This document shows, in pieces, positions 1 through 10,100 of a stretch of DNA of 64,000 nt. Positions within the stretch are counted from its first letter, which is position 1; each line of letters opens with the position of its first letter. The position numbers and the translations under genes are program-made. The stretch covers positions 1 through 64,000 of the forward strand of contig NZ_LWBU01000363.1 in the NCBI RefSeq assembly GCF_001646665.1. The letters run 5' to 3'. The DNA comes from Streptomyces noursei (GTDB lineage Bacteria > Actinomycetota > Actinomycetes > Streptomycetales > Streptomycetaceae). Below the pieces are notes generated by a model that had not been told where the DNA came from, ran no database searches, and saw only the letters and a program-made list of their open reading frames with translations.

Positions 1-3000
1 GTGCGGGGCGGGCGGGGCGGGTGTGCCGGGCACGTCCGGGGTGCCGTGCGTGGCGGGTGCGGCGTGCCCGTCCGGGGTGTCGGGGGCCGGGTCCGCCGTG
101 TCGCCGGGTCCGCCGCGGGGCGGCGTGGTGCCGGGGGTCGCGTCCAGCCCGTCGCCGGGAGCGACCGTGGTGGCCGGGCCCGCCGGCTGCCCCCCGGACC
201 CGCCGGGCAGCGGGCCCGGCAGCCGGGCGCCGGGCAGGACGGCCGGGCCGCCCGGTGCGGGGCCGGGTACCTGGCCGGGGACGCCGCCGGGCAGGGGCCG
301 GGGCGCCGGGTCGGGAGCGGTGAGCGACGCGGTGCTCGGGACGCCGGCCGGGAGGGCCGTGCCGGAGCGGGAGCCGGACCGGGAGCCGGGCAGGACGCCG
401 ACCAGGCCGGTGGGCAGGACACCCGGCAGGCGGCCGGAGCGGCCCCCCAGGGTGAACGCGGGCAGCACGGCGCCCCTGGGCACCGGATACGCGCCCCGCG
501 CGAGGGCGCGGCGCAGCCGGTGCTCGTCGAGGGGGCCCGAGAAGGCCATGCCCTGCCCATGGGTGCACCCCATCGCGCGTAGCGCCAGGACCTGCTCCGG
601 TACGTCCACGCCGTCGGCGATCGACTGCATGCCGAGGTCGCAGGCGATACGGAGCAACCCGCTGGTGATCTTGTGCAGCCGGGCCGATTCCACGACGCCC
701 TCGACCAGGCCCCTGTCCAGTTTCAGTATGTCGACCGGGAGCCGCTTGAGCGCGTTGATCGCGGCATATCCGCTGCCGAATCCGTCGAGCGCGACCCGGA
801 CGCCGAGCCGGCGCAGGGAGGCCAGGCGCTGTTCGAGCTCGTCGAAGGAGATCCGCGGGTCGCTCTCCGACAGCTCGATGATCAGGGAGCCGGAGGGGAG
901 TTGGTACTTGGTGAGCAGCGCCTCGATGGTGCCGAGCGGCATGGACCGGTCGACGAGCCTGCGCGCCGGGAAGCGGACCGAGACGGGCACGTGGTGGCCG
1001 AGCCGGTGGCGCTCGGCCGCCTGCTCGACGGCCTCCTCGAGGAGCCGGCCGTCGAACTCGGCGGTGCGCTCGGAGTCCTCCGCGACCCGGAGGTACTCGG
1101 CCGGCGTGTACAGGACGCCCTTGGCGGAGCGCCAGCGGGCCTGTGCCGCGACGGCGGTGATCCGGCCGGTCGCGAGGTCCACCACCGGCTGGTGCAGCAG
1201 CACGAACTCGCCGTCCCGGGCGGCGGTGCGGACCCGGCCGGCCAGTTCCGTGCGGCGTACGACGTCGGCCTGCATCTGGGGCGCGTACAGCTCGACGCGG
1301 TTCTTGCCGCCCGCCTTGGCGCGGTACATGGCGAGGTCGGCGTTGCGCAGGAGGTCCCCGGCGCCGATGCCGGCCTCGGCGAACGCGACGCCGATGGACG
1401 CCGCCACGCGCACCTCCTGGCCCTCGATCCGGTACGGCTGCGAGAGCGTCAGCCGCAGCCGGTCGGCGATCTCCAGGACCTGCGGCTCGCGGGCCGACAG
1501 GTCCCGGTTGCCGTCGCCGAGGATCAGCGCGGCGAACTCGTCGCCGCCGAGGCGGGCCGCGGTGTCCCCGGCCCGTACCGAGTCCTGGAGCCGGCGGGAG
1601 GCCTGGATGAGCAGCTCGTCGCCCGCCTGGTGGCCGAGCCGGTCGTTGACGCCCTTGAAGCCGTCGAGGTCGATGAAGAGCACGGCGGTGCCCGCGTCGC
1701 CCGCGCGCCGCCCGCTGAGGGCCTGGCGGACGCGCCGGGTGAACAGGGCGCGGTTGGGCAGGTCGGTGAGCGGGGCGTGTTCCGCGTTGTGCTGGAGCTG
1801 CGCCTGGAGGCGGACCCGTTCGGTGACGTCGCGGCTGTTGAAGATCAGGCCGCCCTGGTGGCGGTTGACGGTGGACTCGACGTTGAGCCAGTCGCCGGTG
1901 CCCGACCGGAAGCGGCATTCGATCCGGGTCGTGGGCTCCTCGGACGGGGGTGCGGCCAGGAAGCGCCGCACCTCGTGGACGACGCCGCCGAGGTCCTCGG
2001 GGTGGATGAGGGCGGCCAGCTCGGAGCCGATGAGTTCGTCCGCCTCCCGTCCGTACACACCGGAGGCGGCCGGGCTGACGTAGCGCAGCACCCCGTCCGG
2101 GGCGGCGATCATGATCACGTCGCTGGAGCCCTGCACCAGTGACCGGAAGTGGTTCTCCTTCTGCGCCAGTTCGTGGGTGAGGGCGATGTTGTCGAGGAGC
2201 ATGATCCCCTGGCGTACGACCAGGGCGAGCACGACCGTGCAGCCGGTGAGGACGACGACCCGGTCCACCGAGCGGTCCTCGATGACGTTGTACAGGATGC
2301 CGAGCGTGCAGACGGCGGCCGCCAGGTAGGGCGTGAGGGCGGCCAGCGACCCGGCGATGGGACGGCTGTGGGGCCGGGGCCCGCGCGGCGGGTGGGGGTG
2401 CTCGGGAGCGCGGCTGGCGCCCCAGGGGGCGTACGCCAGGAGCAGCGAGCCCGCGAACCAGCCCGCGTCGAGGAGCTGGCCCGACTGGTAGTGCTCGCGC
2501 AGCAGCGGCGAGGTGAACAGCGCGTCGCACAGGACGGTCAGGGCGAGCGCGGCGATCGCCGTGTGCACGGCCGAGCGGTTGGCCTGGGAGCGCCGGAAGT
2601 GCAGCGCCAGGACCATGCTCACCAGCACGATGTCCAGCAGCGGGTACGCCAGGGAGAGCGCGGCCCGCGCGACGCTCTCGCCCTCGAAGTGGGCGGTGTG
2701 GGCGAGGGCCAGGCTCCAGGACAGGGTCAGCAGCGAGCCGCCGATCAGCCAGGAGTCCAGGGCGAGGCAGATCCATCCGGCGCGGGTGACCGGCCGTTTG
2801 GCGAGGACCAGCAGCCCGACGATGGCGGGCGGCGCGAAGAGCAGGAAGAACAGGTCGGCGACCGAGGGCTGCGGCACCTCGCGGTCGAGCACGACCTCGT
2901 ACCACCCCCAGACGGTGTTGCCGCCGGCCGCCATCGCGGAGGAGAACGCGAACAGCAGCCAGGCGACCCGGAAGCGGCTGCCGCGCCTGCGGGCGTACAC

Positions 3001-3507
3001 GAAGCACGAGACGGCGGCGACCAGGGCGGCGGCGCTCAGGCCGAAGTCCCCCATGATCAGCGCCATTTCCTCGGAGCCCCAGCCCACGGCGGCGCCGGTG
3101 GCGTAGCTCCCGCAGAGCACGGCGAGGAGCAGCTGGCAGATCGGGCCGCCGGAGCCGCCCGGGTCGTGCGGGGCGCCGCCGCTCCTCGCGTCTCCGGTCC
3201 CGCCGCCCGTGACGGCGGGGCGCTCGATGAGCACTCCCGGGGCGCTCACGGGGACACCCCCGCGAGCGGCTCGGGGCGGTGCGGGCGCCGGGGCGCCGTC
3301 GGCGCCGACCGCGGTGCCGTCTCCGGCACCGCCGCGGCCTGTGCCGGGTCCGGCGCCTGCGCCCGTGTCCGTGCCGCTTCGCGGCCGGGCTCCCGCGTCG
3401 GTGTCCCGGACGCGGTCGGGGGTCGCAGTCGGCTGCCCCGTCGCGTCGGTTCGTACGCCCATCGACCGTGCATCGCCCGTCGCCCCCCTCGGATTCTGAT
3501 CGGTCAT
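1..3507 (-). CDS. cdgF: Membrane PAS-GGDEF-EAL c-di-GMP protein, CdgF-like (partial, 3' end outside window)
   Basis: Reading the minus strand from the ATG at 3507 gives at least 1169 codons with no stop before the window edge. An N-terminal low-complexity stretch (about 100 residues) is followed by many hydrophobic segments (roughly 110-420), a PAS domain (about 455-580), a GGDEF domain with an intact GGDEF signature near residue 654, and an EAL domain. The EAL signature reads AAQ near residue 787, the DDFG loop reads DGFG and the later AEG reads ADG, so phosphodiesterase activity looks lost, while cyclase residues are present. A Gly/Pro-rich tail of more than 150 residues follows. The name CdgF (SCO5511) is from memory of the S. 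coelicolor architecture and gene order. A GGGGAGC ribosome binding site lies just upstream. Confidence 0.88.
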   Translation of the reverse strand, partial: MTDQNPRGATGDARSMGVRTDATGQPTATPDRVRDTDAGARPRSGTDTGAGAGPGTGRGGAGDGTAVGADGAPAPAPPRAARGGVPVSAPGVLIERPAVTGGGTGDARSGGAPHDPGGSGGPICQLLLAVLCGSYATGAAVGWGSEEMALIMGDFGLSAAALVAAVSCFVYARRRGSRFRVAWLLFAFSSAMAAGGNTVWGWYEVVLDREVPQPSVADLFFLLFAPPAIVGLLVLAKRPVTRAGWICLALDSWLIGGSLLTLSWSLALAHTAHFEGESVARAALSLAYPLLDIVLVSMVLALHFRRSQANRSAVHTAIAALALTVLCDALFTSPLLREHYQSGQLLDAGWFAGSLLLAYAPWGASRAPEHPHPPRGPRPHSRPIAGSLAALTPYLAAAVCTLGILYNVIEDRSVDRVVVLTGCTVVLALVVRQGIMLLDNIALTHELAQKENHFRSLVQGSSDVIMIAAPDGVLRYVSPAASGVYGREADELIGSELAALIHPEDLGGVVHEVRRFLAAPPSEEPTTRIECRFRSGTGDWLNVESTVNRHQGGLIFNSRDVTERVRLQAQLQHNAEHAPLTDLPNRALFTRRVRQALSGRRAGDAGTAVLFIDLDGFKGVNDRLGHQAGDELLIQASRRLQDSVRAGDTAARLGGDEFAALILGDGNRDLSAREPQVLEIADRLRLTLSQPYRIEGQEVRVAASIGVAFAEAGIGAGDLLRNADLAMYRAKAGGKNRVELYAPQMQADVVRRTELAGRVRTAARDGEFVLLHQPVVDLATGRITAVAAQARWRSAKGVLYTPAEYLRVAEDSERTAEFDGRLLEEAVEQAAERHRLGHHVPVSVRFPARRLVDRSMPLGTIEALLTKYQLPSGSLIIELSESDPRISFDELEQRLASLRRLGVRVALDGFGSGYAAINALKRLPVDILKLDRGLVEGVVESARLHKITSGLLRIACDLGMQSIADGVDVPEQVLALRAMGCTHGQGMAFSGPLDEHRLRRALARGAYPVPRGAVLPAFTLGGRSGRLPGVLPTGLVGVLPGSRSGSRSGTALPAGVPSTASLTAPDPAPRPLPGGVPGQVPGPAPGGPAVLPGARLPGPLPGGSGGQPAGPATTVAPGDGLDATPGTTPPRGGPGDTADPAPDTPDGHAAPATHGTPDVPGTPAPPAPH

Positions 3508-3574
3508 CACGTCGCTCCCCAGCGCCGGTTGGTGCTCGACGCGGCCCCCAGATCGGGACGATACACCAGGATCG

Positions 3575-3587
3575 TCACTCAGGGACA
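3575..3587. promoter_or_regulatory. Candidate BldD box upstream of cdgF-like gene
   Basis: The sequence TCACTCAGGGACA matches the published BldD consensus TNACNCWGNGTNA at all fixed positions but one (A for the second T). It lies 68 bases upstream of the cdgF-like start, in the 153-base gap that must hold its promoter, next to a TATCGT that could be a -10 element on the minus strand. BldD is the c-di-GMP-binding master repressor of Streptomyces development. Binding here is inferred only from the match. Confidence 0.45.
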
Positions 3588-3660
3588 GGGGTGCTCTACG
3601 CTCCGTGACGATCATCAGTGTTATGGGTACGCAGGGCGCCCAATTCGCTTCGGAGCGTGG

Positions 3661-4611
3661 TCAGGAGGTGGTGAGGACGATATTCCGCATCTGCGCGCGC
3701 TCGGCGAAACGGGTGAGCTGCCCGGCGACGAGGCGCTTCGCGCGGGGCATGAACGCCGATGTGGAACCTCCCACGTGCGGGCTGATCAAAACCCCCGGAA
3801 CGTGCCACAGGGGGTGCCCCTGGGGCAGGGGTTCGGGATCGGTGACGTCGAGGGCGGCGGTGATCCGGCCGCTGCCGGCCTCGGCGAGGAGCGCCTCGGT
3901 GTCCACGACGGGACCGCGGGCGACGTTGACCAGCAGGGCGCCGTCCTTCATCCGGGCCAGGAACCCGGCGTCCGCCAGGTGGTGGGTGTCGGGGGTCAGG
4001 GGCGTGGACAGGATGACGACGTCCGCCTCGGGAAGGAGCGCGGGCAGATCGGCGAGCGCCCGCACCGGACCGCGCTCGGTGGTGCGCGCGGAGCGCGCGA
4101 CGCGCGCCACCCGCGCGCACTCGAAGGGCGCGAGCCGGTCCTCGATGGCGGCGCCGATCGATCCGTACCCCACGATCAGGACGGACTTGTCGGCGAGCGC
4201 CGGGTAGAAGCCGGCCCGCCACTCCTCACGGTCCTGGCCGCGCACGAAACCCGGGATGCCGCGCAGGGACGCGAGTATCAGCGCGACGGTCAGCTCGGCG
4301 GTGCTCGCCTCGTGCACACCCTTGGCGTTGCACAGCGTCACACCGGGCGGCAGCAGGCCGAGCCCCGGTGTCACGTGGTCGGTCCCCGCCGAGAGGGTCT
4401 GGACCACGCGCAGCGAGGTCATGGCCGCCATCGGGCGCACCGCGATCTCGCTGCCCTTCATGTAGGGCACCACGTAGAACACGCAGTCGGCCGGGTCGGC
4501 CGGGAAGTCCGGGCCGCCGTCCCAGAAGCGGTAGGTCAGGCCGGACTCGGCGGGGGCGGGGAGCCCGGCGATCTCGTCGGCCGGAATGGGGAGCCACACG
4601 TCAGCAGTCAT
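3661..4611 (-). CDS. D-isomer-specific 2-hydroxyacid dehydrogenase
   Basis: A 316-residue protein of the D-2-hydroxyacid/phosphoglycerate dehydrogenase superfamily, expected to oxidise or reduce a 2-hydroxy acid with NAD(P). The dinucleotide-binding motif GYGSIG is near residue 147. The catalytic triad is visible as Arg in NVARGP, Glu in DPEPLP and His in SPHVGG. The substrate cannot be told from sequence; it lacks the long C-terminal ACT region of true SerA. It is divergent from the aldo/keto reductase gene with fewer than 50 bases between, and it runs in the same direction as the cdgF-like gene. No clear Shine-Dalgarno precedes the ATG. Confidence 0.88.
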   Translation of the reverse strand: MTADVWLPIPADEIAGLPAPAESGLTYRFWDGGPDFPADPADCVFYVVPYMKGSEIAVRPMAAMTSLRVVQTLSAGTDHVTPGLGLLPPGVTLCNAKGVHEASTAELTVALILASLRGIPGFVRGQDREEWRAGFYPALADKSVLIVGYGSIGAAIEDRLAPFECARVARVARSARTTERGPVRALADLPALLPEADVVILSTPLTPDTHHLADAGFLARMKDGALLVNVARGPVVDTEALLAEAGSGRITAALDVTDPEPLPQGHPLWHVPGVLISPHVGGSTSAFMPRAKRLVAGQLTRFAERAQMRNIVLTTS

Positions 4612-4658
4612 GGTCAGGAGGTTAGTTTGGGGTGCGGCACGAGGAGGGGTACGGGGAG

Positions 4659-5681
4659 TTGGAGCGCAGGACGATCGGGGCGACGGCGCTCGAAGTAGGT
4701 GCTGTGGGTCTCGGCTGCATGCCGATGAGCTGGGCGTACAGCGCTTCGCGACAGCGTGGTGACCGCTCCTTGCGCACCGTGCACGCCGCGCTCGACGCCG
4801 GGGTGACGCTGCTGGACACGGCCGACATGTACGGGCCCTTCACCAACGAGCTGTTGCTGGGGCGGGTGCTCAAGGAGCGGCGCGCGGACGCCTTCGTGTC
4901 GACGAAGTGCGGGCTGCTCGTCGGGGACCAGCACATCGTGGCCAACGGCCGGCCCGGGTACGTGCGGCGGGCGTGCGACGCCTCGCTGCGGCGGCTCCAG
5001 ACGGACGTCATCGACCTGTACCAGCTGCACCGCGCGGATCCCGAGGTGCCGGTCGAGGAGACCTGGGGGGCGATGGCGGAACTGGTGACGGCCGGGAAGG
5101 TGCGGGCGCTCGGACTGTGCGCGATGGCCGTACGGTCCCCGCGCCGGGCCGCGGCGGGGGCGGCCCGGACGGATCTGTACGAGGGAACGATTCGGCAGCT
5201 GGAGCGGGTGCAGCAGGTCTTCCCGGTGAGCGCGGTGCAGGCCGAGCTGTCCGTGTGGTCGCCGGAGGCGTTGCGGCGGCTGCTGCCGTGGTGCGTCTCG
5301 CGCGGCGTGGGGTTCCTGGCGGCGATGCCGCTCGGCAACGGCTTCCTGACCGGGACCCTGACGCCGGGCGGCGGATTCGAGCCCGAGGACCTGCGGGCGC
5401 GGCACCCCCGGTTCACGGCCGAGATGATGGCGGCGAACCAGCCCATCGTGGTGGGGCTGCGGCGGGTGGCGGAGCGGCACGGCGGCGAGGCGGCCGGGGT
5501 CACCCCCGCGCAGGTGGCGCTGGCGTGGGTACTGGGACGGGGCCGGCACGTCGTACCGGTGCCGGGGACGAAGCACGAGCGGTGGGCGGTGGAGAACGCC
5601 CGGGCGGCCGGCCTGTCGCTGACGGCGGAGGACCTGGCGGAGATCGCGGCCCTGCCGCCGGCGAGGGGGTCGTGGGACTGA
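4659..5681 (+). CDS. Aldo/keto reductase
   Basis: A soluble NADPH-dependent oxidoreductase of the aldo/keto reductase superfamily. The tetrad residues are visible: Asp in TADMYG with the Tyr two residues later, Lys in VSTKCG and His in YQLHR. The open frame extends to a GTG at 4632, but a TTG at 4659 is preceded by GGAGGGG with nine bases of spacing and begins at the usual family start (ERRTIGATALEVGAVGLG), so that start is preferred (340 residues). The C-terminal part shows the normal cofactor-binding segment around PVPGTKHERW. Substrate unknown. Confidence 0.87.
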   Translation: MERRTIGATALEVGAVGLGCMPMSWAYSASRQRGDRSLRTVHAALDAGVTLLDTADMYGPFTNELLLGRVLKERRADAFVSTKCGLLVGDQHIVANGRPGYVRRACDASLRRLQTDVIDLYQLHRADPEVPVEETWGAMAELVTAGKVRALGLCAMAVRSPRRAAAGAARTDLYEGTIRQLERVQQVFPVSAVQAELSVWSPEALRRLLPWCVSRGVGFLAAMPLGNGFLTGTLTPGGGFEPEDLRARHPRFTAEMMAANQPIVVGLRRVAERHGGEAAGVTPAQVALAWVLGRGRHVVPVPGTKHERWAVENARAAGLSLTAEDLAEIAALPPARGSWD

Positions 5682-5749
5682 TTCCCCGGCGCCGGCGGTG
5701 TATCAAGGGTGGACACGCGGCTCACCCCGCCGTTGAAGGGATCGGAACT

Positions 5750-6916
5750 GTGCAACGACCTGCTGTGACGGCCGTGTTGGCCGCTGCCGCCCTGCTCCTG
5801 GGCACCGGCTGCTCGTCCGGCGAGGACGGGCGCCCCACGGGCGGCCGGAGCGCCGGATCGCCGCCCGCCGCCTCCGCCCCGCCGGGCTCGCCCACCCCGC
5901 CGAAGCCGTCCGCACCGCCCGCCAAGGGCGCGGTGGCGGTCGTCTCCACCCTCACCGAGGGGCTGAAGTCGCCCTGGGGCCTGGCCGCCCTGCCGGACGG
6001 CGACCTGCTGGTCTCCTCGCGCGACGAGGGCACGATCACCCGGGTCGACGGCGAGACCGGCGCGAAGACCGTGATCGGCTCGGTGCCGGGGGTGGCTCCG
6101 GCGGGCGAGGGCGGCCTCCTCGGGCTGGCGATCTCCCCGTCGTACGCCTCGGACCACCTGGTGTACGCCTACTTCACCACCGAGTCCGACAACCGCATCG
6201 CCCGCATGCTGTACGACGAGCGCAGACCGGCCGGCCAGCAGCTGGGCGCGCCCGACACGGTGCTGCGGGGCATCCCCAAGGGCACCGTCCACAACGGCGG
6301 GCGTATCGCGTTCGGCCCGGACGGGATGCTGTACGCGGGCACCGGCGAGACCGGTGACACCGGCCTCGCGCAGGACGAGAAGTCGCTGGCCGGCAAGGTC
6401 CTGCGCATGACGCCCGACGGGCAGCCGGTGCACGGCAACCCCTCGGCGGACTCGGTCGTCTACTCGTACGGGCACCGCAACGTGCAGGGGCTCGCCTGGG
6501 ACCGGGACAAGCGGCTGTGGGCGGCCGAGTTCGGGCAGAACACCTGGGACGAGCTGAACCTGATCGAGCCCGGCAAGAACTACGGCTGGCCGAACACGGA
6601 GGGCAAGGGCGGCAGGACCGGCTTCGTCGACCCGGTCGCGCAGTGGAGCACCGCCGACGCCTCGCCGAGCGGTATCGCCGTCGCCGGGGGCTCGGTCTGG
6701 ATGGCCGGGCTGCGCGGCGAGCGGCTGTGGCGCGTCCCGCTGGCCGGGGCGGAACCCGCGGCGGCCCCGCAGGCGTTCCTCGAAGGACGGTACGGACGGC
6801 TCCGCACGGTCCTGGCGGCGGGCGGCGACAAGATCTGGCTGGTGACCAGCGAGACGGACGGCCGGGGCACACCGGAGGCGGGCGACGACAGGATCCTCCA
6901 GCTGGAGGTGACATGA
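5750..6916 (+). CDS. PQQ-dependent-type sugar dehydrogenase lipoprotein (glucose/sorbosone dehydrogenase family)
   Basis: A 388-residue secreted lipoprotein. The signal peptide ends in a lipobox (LGTGC), followed by a Pro/Ser/Ala-rich linker of about 40 residues and a six-bladed beta-propeller of the glucose/sorbosone dehydrogenase family. Typical family pieces are visible: NGGRIAFGPDG, YSYGHRNVQGLAWD and a FGQNTWDELN segment. The GTG start at 5750 has GAAGGG nine bases upstream; the frame is open further upstream but only through the preceding gene. It should oxidise sugars outside the membrane. Whether PQQ is the cofactor in this organism is not shown. Confidence 0.88.
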   Translation: MQRPAVTAVLAAAALLLGTGCSSGEDGRPTGGRSAGSPPAASAPPGSPTPPKPSAPPAKGAVAVVSTLTEGLKSPWGLAALPDGDLLVSSRDEGTITRVDGETGAKTVIGSVPGVAPAGEGGLLGLAISPSYASDHLVYAYFTTESDNRIARMLYDERRPAGQQLGAPDTVLRGIPKGTVHNGGRIAFGPDGMLYAGTGETGDTGLAQDEKSLAGKVLRMTPDGQPVHGNPSADSVVYSYGHRNVQGLAWDRDKRLWAAEFGQNTWDELNLIEPGKNYGWPNTEGKGGRTGFVDPVAQWSTADASPSGIAVAGGSVWMAGLRGERLWRVPLAGAEPAAAPQAFLEGRYGRLRTVLAAGGDKIWLVTSETDGRGTPEAGDDRILQLEVT

Positions 6917-6929
6917 GAGGTGGCAATCC

Positions 6930-7106
6930 GTGTTCAACCTGATGGAAGAACTCTTCGCGCCGGGCCGCAAGCACACCGACGACGAGCTGAGGCGGCTGGA
7001 GCTGACCCGGGAGGACCTCGGTGACAACGATCCGGCGCGGGGCCCGATAGACCTCGCGTCGGGCACGGTCACCGTCCGCGCGCCCCGTCCCGCCCCGGAC
7101 GCCTGA
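6930..7106 (+). CDS. Small DUF6191-type protein
   Basis: A 58-residue acidic protein starting at GTG (VFNLMEELFAPGRKHT) with AGAGGTGG eight bases upstream, a site that overlaps the stop codon region of the sugar dehydrogenase gene. The pattern EELFAPGRKHTxDE, LELTREDLGD and GPIDLxSGxVxV is what I recall for the DUF6191 family of Streptomyces. Function is unknown. Its 14-base distance from the preceding stop suggests co-transcription with the sugar dehydrogenase. Confidence 0.8.
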   Translation: MFNLMEELFAPGRKHTDDELRRLELTREDLGDNDPARGPIDLASGTVTVRAPRPAPDA

Positions 7107-7170
7107 CGCCCGGGGCGGGACGGTCCCTCGCGGGCAGGGCGGACGGGCCGGCTCGGGACGGGCCGGGGCC

Positions 7171-7197
7171 GATCAGGCCGATCAGGCCGATCAGGCC
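7171..7197. repeat. Three tandem copies of a 9-base repeat
   Basis: GATCAGGCC occurs three times in direct succession. The third copy carries the stop codon of the LuxR-family regulator, so the repeat straddles its 3' end. Perfect copies suggest recent slippage. No function is evident. Confidence 0.9.
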
Positions 7198-10100
7198 GGG
7201 ACCTCGGACAGCAGCCGGAGACGGTGGGCCAGGGCGGCGGCCTCACCGCGGCCCGAGACGCCGAGCTTGGCGAGGATGTTGGAGACGTGCACGCTCGCCG
7301 TCTTCGGGGAGATGAACAGCTCCTCGGCTATCTGGCGGTTGGTGCGGCCCGCCGCGACGAGGCGCAGGACGTCCTGCTCGCGGGGCGTGAGCCCGAAGCC
7401 CTCGTCCGCCGGTTCCGGCGCGGCCGCCCGCGGCGCCGCGAGGGGCAGGCGGGCGCGGGCGGCGAGCAGTTCCAGGTCCTCGCGCAGCGGGCGGGCGCCC
7501 AGGTGCGCGGCGACCAGGTGGGCCTCGCGCACCAGCTCGGCGGCCCGGTCGCGCCGGCCGCCCCGGGCGAGCAGCGCGTCCGCCCAGCGGTACCGGGCGC
7601 GCGCCAGCTCGTAGGGGCGCTCCAGCGGGCCGAGGGCGACCACGACCTCCGCCCAGCGGTCGGCGTCGTCACGGCCCTCGGCGCGGGCCGCCTCCGCCGC
7701 GACGAACAGCGCGTGCGCCTGCCACACCGGGACGTGGGTGGCGAGCCGGCGGGCGCAGGAGCGGATCAGCTCCAGCGCCTCGGTGCGGCCCTCCTCCGCG
7801 GCCGGCAGCCCGCGCGCCTCCGCCTCCGCCGTGGCGGCGACCAGCAGCAGCGGCCACGCGTACCGCTGGCTGCCGGTCGGGAAGCCGTCGCGCGCCGCCT
7901 CGGCCAGTCCGGCCCGTACGTCGGCGATGCGGCCCTGCGCGGCGGCGGCCCCCAGCCCGACCTGGGCCAGCGGCAGCAGGTACTGCATCATCGGGTCGTG
8001 CGTGCCGTAGGCCTCCCGGGCGAGCGCCAGGTGCTCGGCGGCGACGGACGCCTCCCCGCGGAACAGGGCGAGCTGGGCGCGCCTCAGGTGCGCCCCGCCG
8101 CGCGGCTTGGTGCTGTAGGCGATGCGCTGGAGCCGGCGTGCGCCCTCGCTCGCCTCGTCCCAGTGGCCGAGGGAGATCTGCGACTCGACCAGGTTGCAGA
8201 GCACCCAGCCCTCGTTGTCGCGCAGGCCGGACTCGCGGGAGTAGGCCAGCCCCTCCCGGGCGATCCGCACCGCGTCCCGGGAGCGCCCGACGGACTCCAG
8301 GCAGGAGGGGATGTTGACGTAGGCGCGTCCGGCCTCGTTGCGCACGCACAGCACGCGGGCGCGGTCGAGGACCGCGTGCATCTCCGCGAGGCCGGCCTCG
8401 ATGTCGCCGGCGTCGACCATCAGCCCGCCGAGGGTGAGCCGGGCGTTGAGCTCGACGGGCTCGGTCCCGACGAGGCGGGCGTACTCCACGGCCCGCTCGG
8501 CCGCGGCGAGGCTCTCCGGGCCGGGGGCGTGCAGCATGCCCCAGCCGGCGGCCACGGCGAGGACCTTGGCGTGGACGGCGGACGGCGGCAGGCCCCGCAC
8601 CAGTTCCTGCGCGGTCGCCAGCTCGGCCCAGCCGTCGCCCCGGCCGAGGTTCGACATCAGCCGGGACCGCTCCGTCCAGAACCAGGCGGCGCGCTGGGGG
8701 TCCTTGCCGGAGGTCTCGGCGGGGTCGCCCTCCTCGTCGAGGAGCCGCAGCGCCCGCTTGACGATCTTCAGGGCGCGTTCGCGTTCGCCGCAGAGCCGCG
8801 CGGCGACGGCCGCCTCGGCCAGCAGGTCCAGGTAGCGCAGGGGGGTCGTGTCGGGACAGCCGCACGCCGGATACGCCTCGGCGTAGTCGATGGGCCGCAG
8901 GGAGGCGCGTACGTCCGCGGGGACGTCGTCCCACAGCTCCATGGCCCGCTCCAGCAGCCGCAGTTGCTCGGCGTGCGCGTGGCGCTTGCGGGCCTCGACG
9001 GCGGCGCGCAGGACGACGGGCAGCGCCTTGGCGGCGTCGTGGGCGTGGTACCAGTAGCTGGCGAGGCGGGTGCTGCGCTCGTCGGCCCGTACGAGACCGG
9101 GGTCGGCCTCCAGCGCTTCGGCGCAGCGCCGGTTGAGGCGGGAGCGCTCGCCGGGCAGCAGGTCGTCGCTGACGGCCTCGCGCACCAGGGAGTGGCGGAA
9201 GCGGTAGCCCTCGCCGTCCGGCACGGCGAGCAGGATGTTGGCGTTGACCGCGGCGCGCAGCGCCTCGATGAGGTCGTCCTCGGGCAGCCGGGCGACGGCG
9301 GCCAGCAGGCCGTACTCCACCGTGGAGCCGCCCTCGGCGACGATCCTGGCGACCTTCTGGGCGTCCTCGGAGAGCCGCTCCACCCGGACCAGCAGCAGGT
9401 CGCGGAGGGACTCGCTGAGGCCGCCGCCGGGCTCGCAGCCGCTCTCCTGGCAGACGACGAGTTCCTCGACGAAGAAGGCGTTGCCGTCGGAGCGGCGGAA
9501 GATGTCGTCGACGAGGGCGGGCGCGGGTTCGGCGGCGAGGATGCCGGTGAGCTGGCGGTGGACCTCCGTGCGGGTGAACCGGGGCAGTTCGATGCGGCGC
9601 ACGGTGCGCAGCCGGTCCAGCTCGGCGAGCAGGGGCCGCAGCGGGTGGCGGCGGTGGATGTCGTCGGCGCGGTAGGTGGCGACGACGACGAGCCGGCCGC
9701 GGTGCAGGGTGCGGAAGAGGTACGCGAGCAGGTGGCGGGTGGAGGCGTCGGCCCAGTGCAGGTCCTCCAGGGCCAGGACGACCGTGCGCTCGGCGGCGAG
9801 GCGCTCCAGCAGGCGCACGGTGAGCTCGAAGAGCCGGGCGGTGGAGTCCTCGCCGTACGGCTCCGGGCCGGCCGCGTCGCCCAGTTCGGGCAGCAGCCGG
9901 GCCAGCTCGCCCTCCTGGCCCTGCGCGGCGGCGGCGAGTTCGTCGGGCAGGGTGCGCCGCAGGGCGCGCAGCGCGGTCGAGAAGGGCGCGAACGGAAGGC
10001 CGTCCGCGCCGATCTCCACGCAGCCGCCGACGGCGACGACGGCGCCCTGGGCGCACGCCTCGCCGAGGAACTGCTCCAGCAGGCGCGTCTTGCCGACGCC

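Noticed and set aside
23..2083. Long plus-strand open frames opposite the cdgF-like gene
   Set aside because: They are antisense to a clear GGDEF/EAL reading frame, have biased Arg/Ser composition and no recognisable domain; they result from GC-rich third positions.
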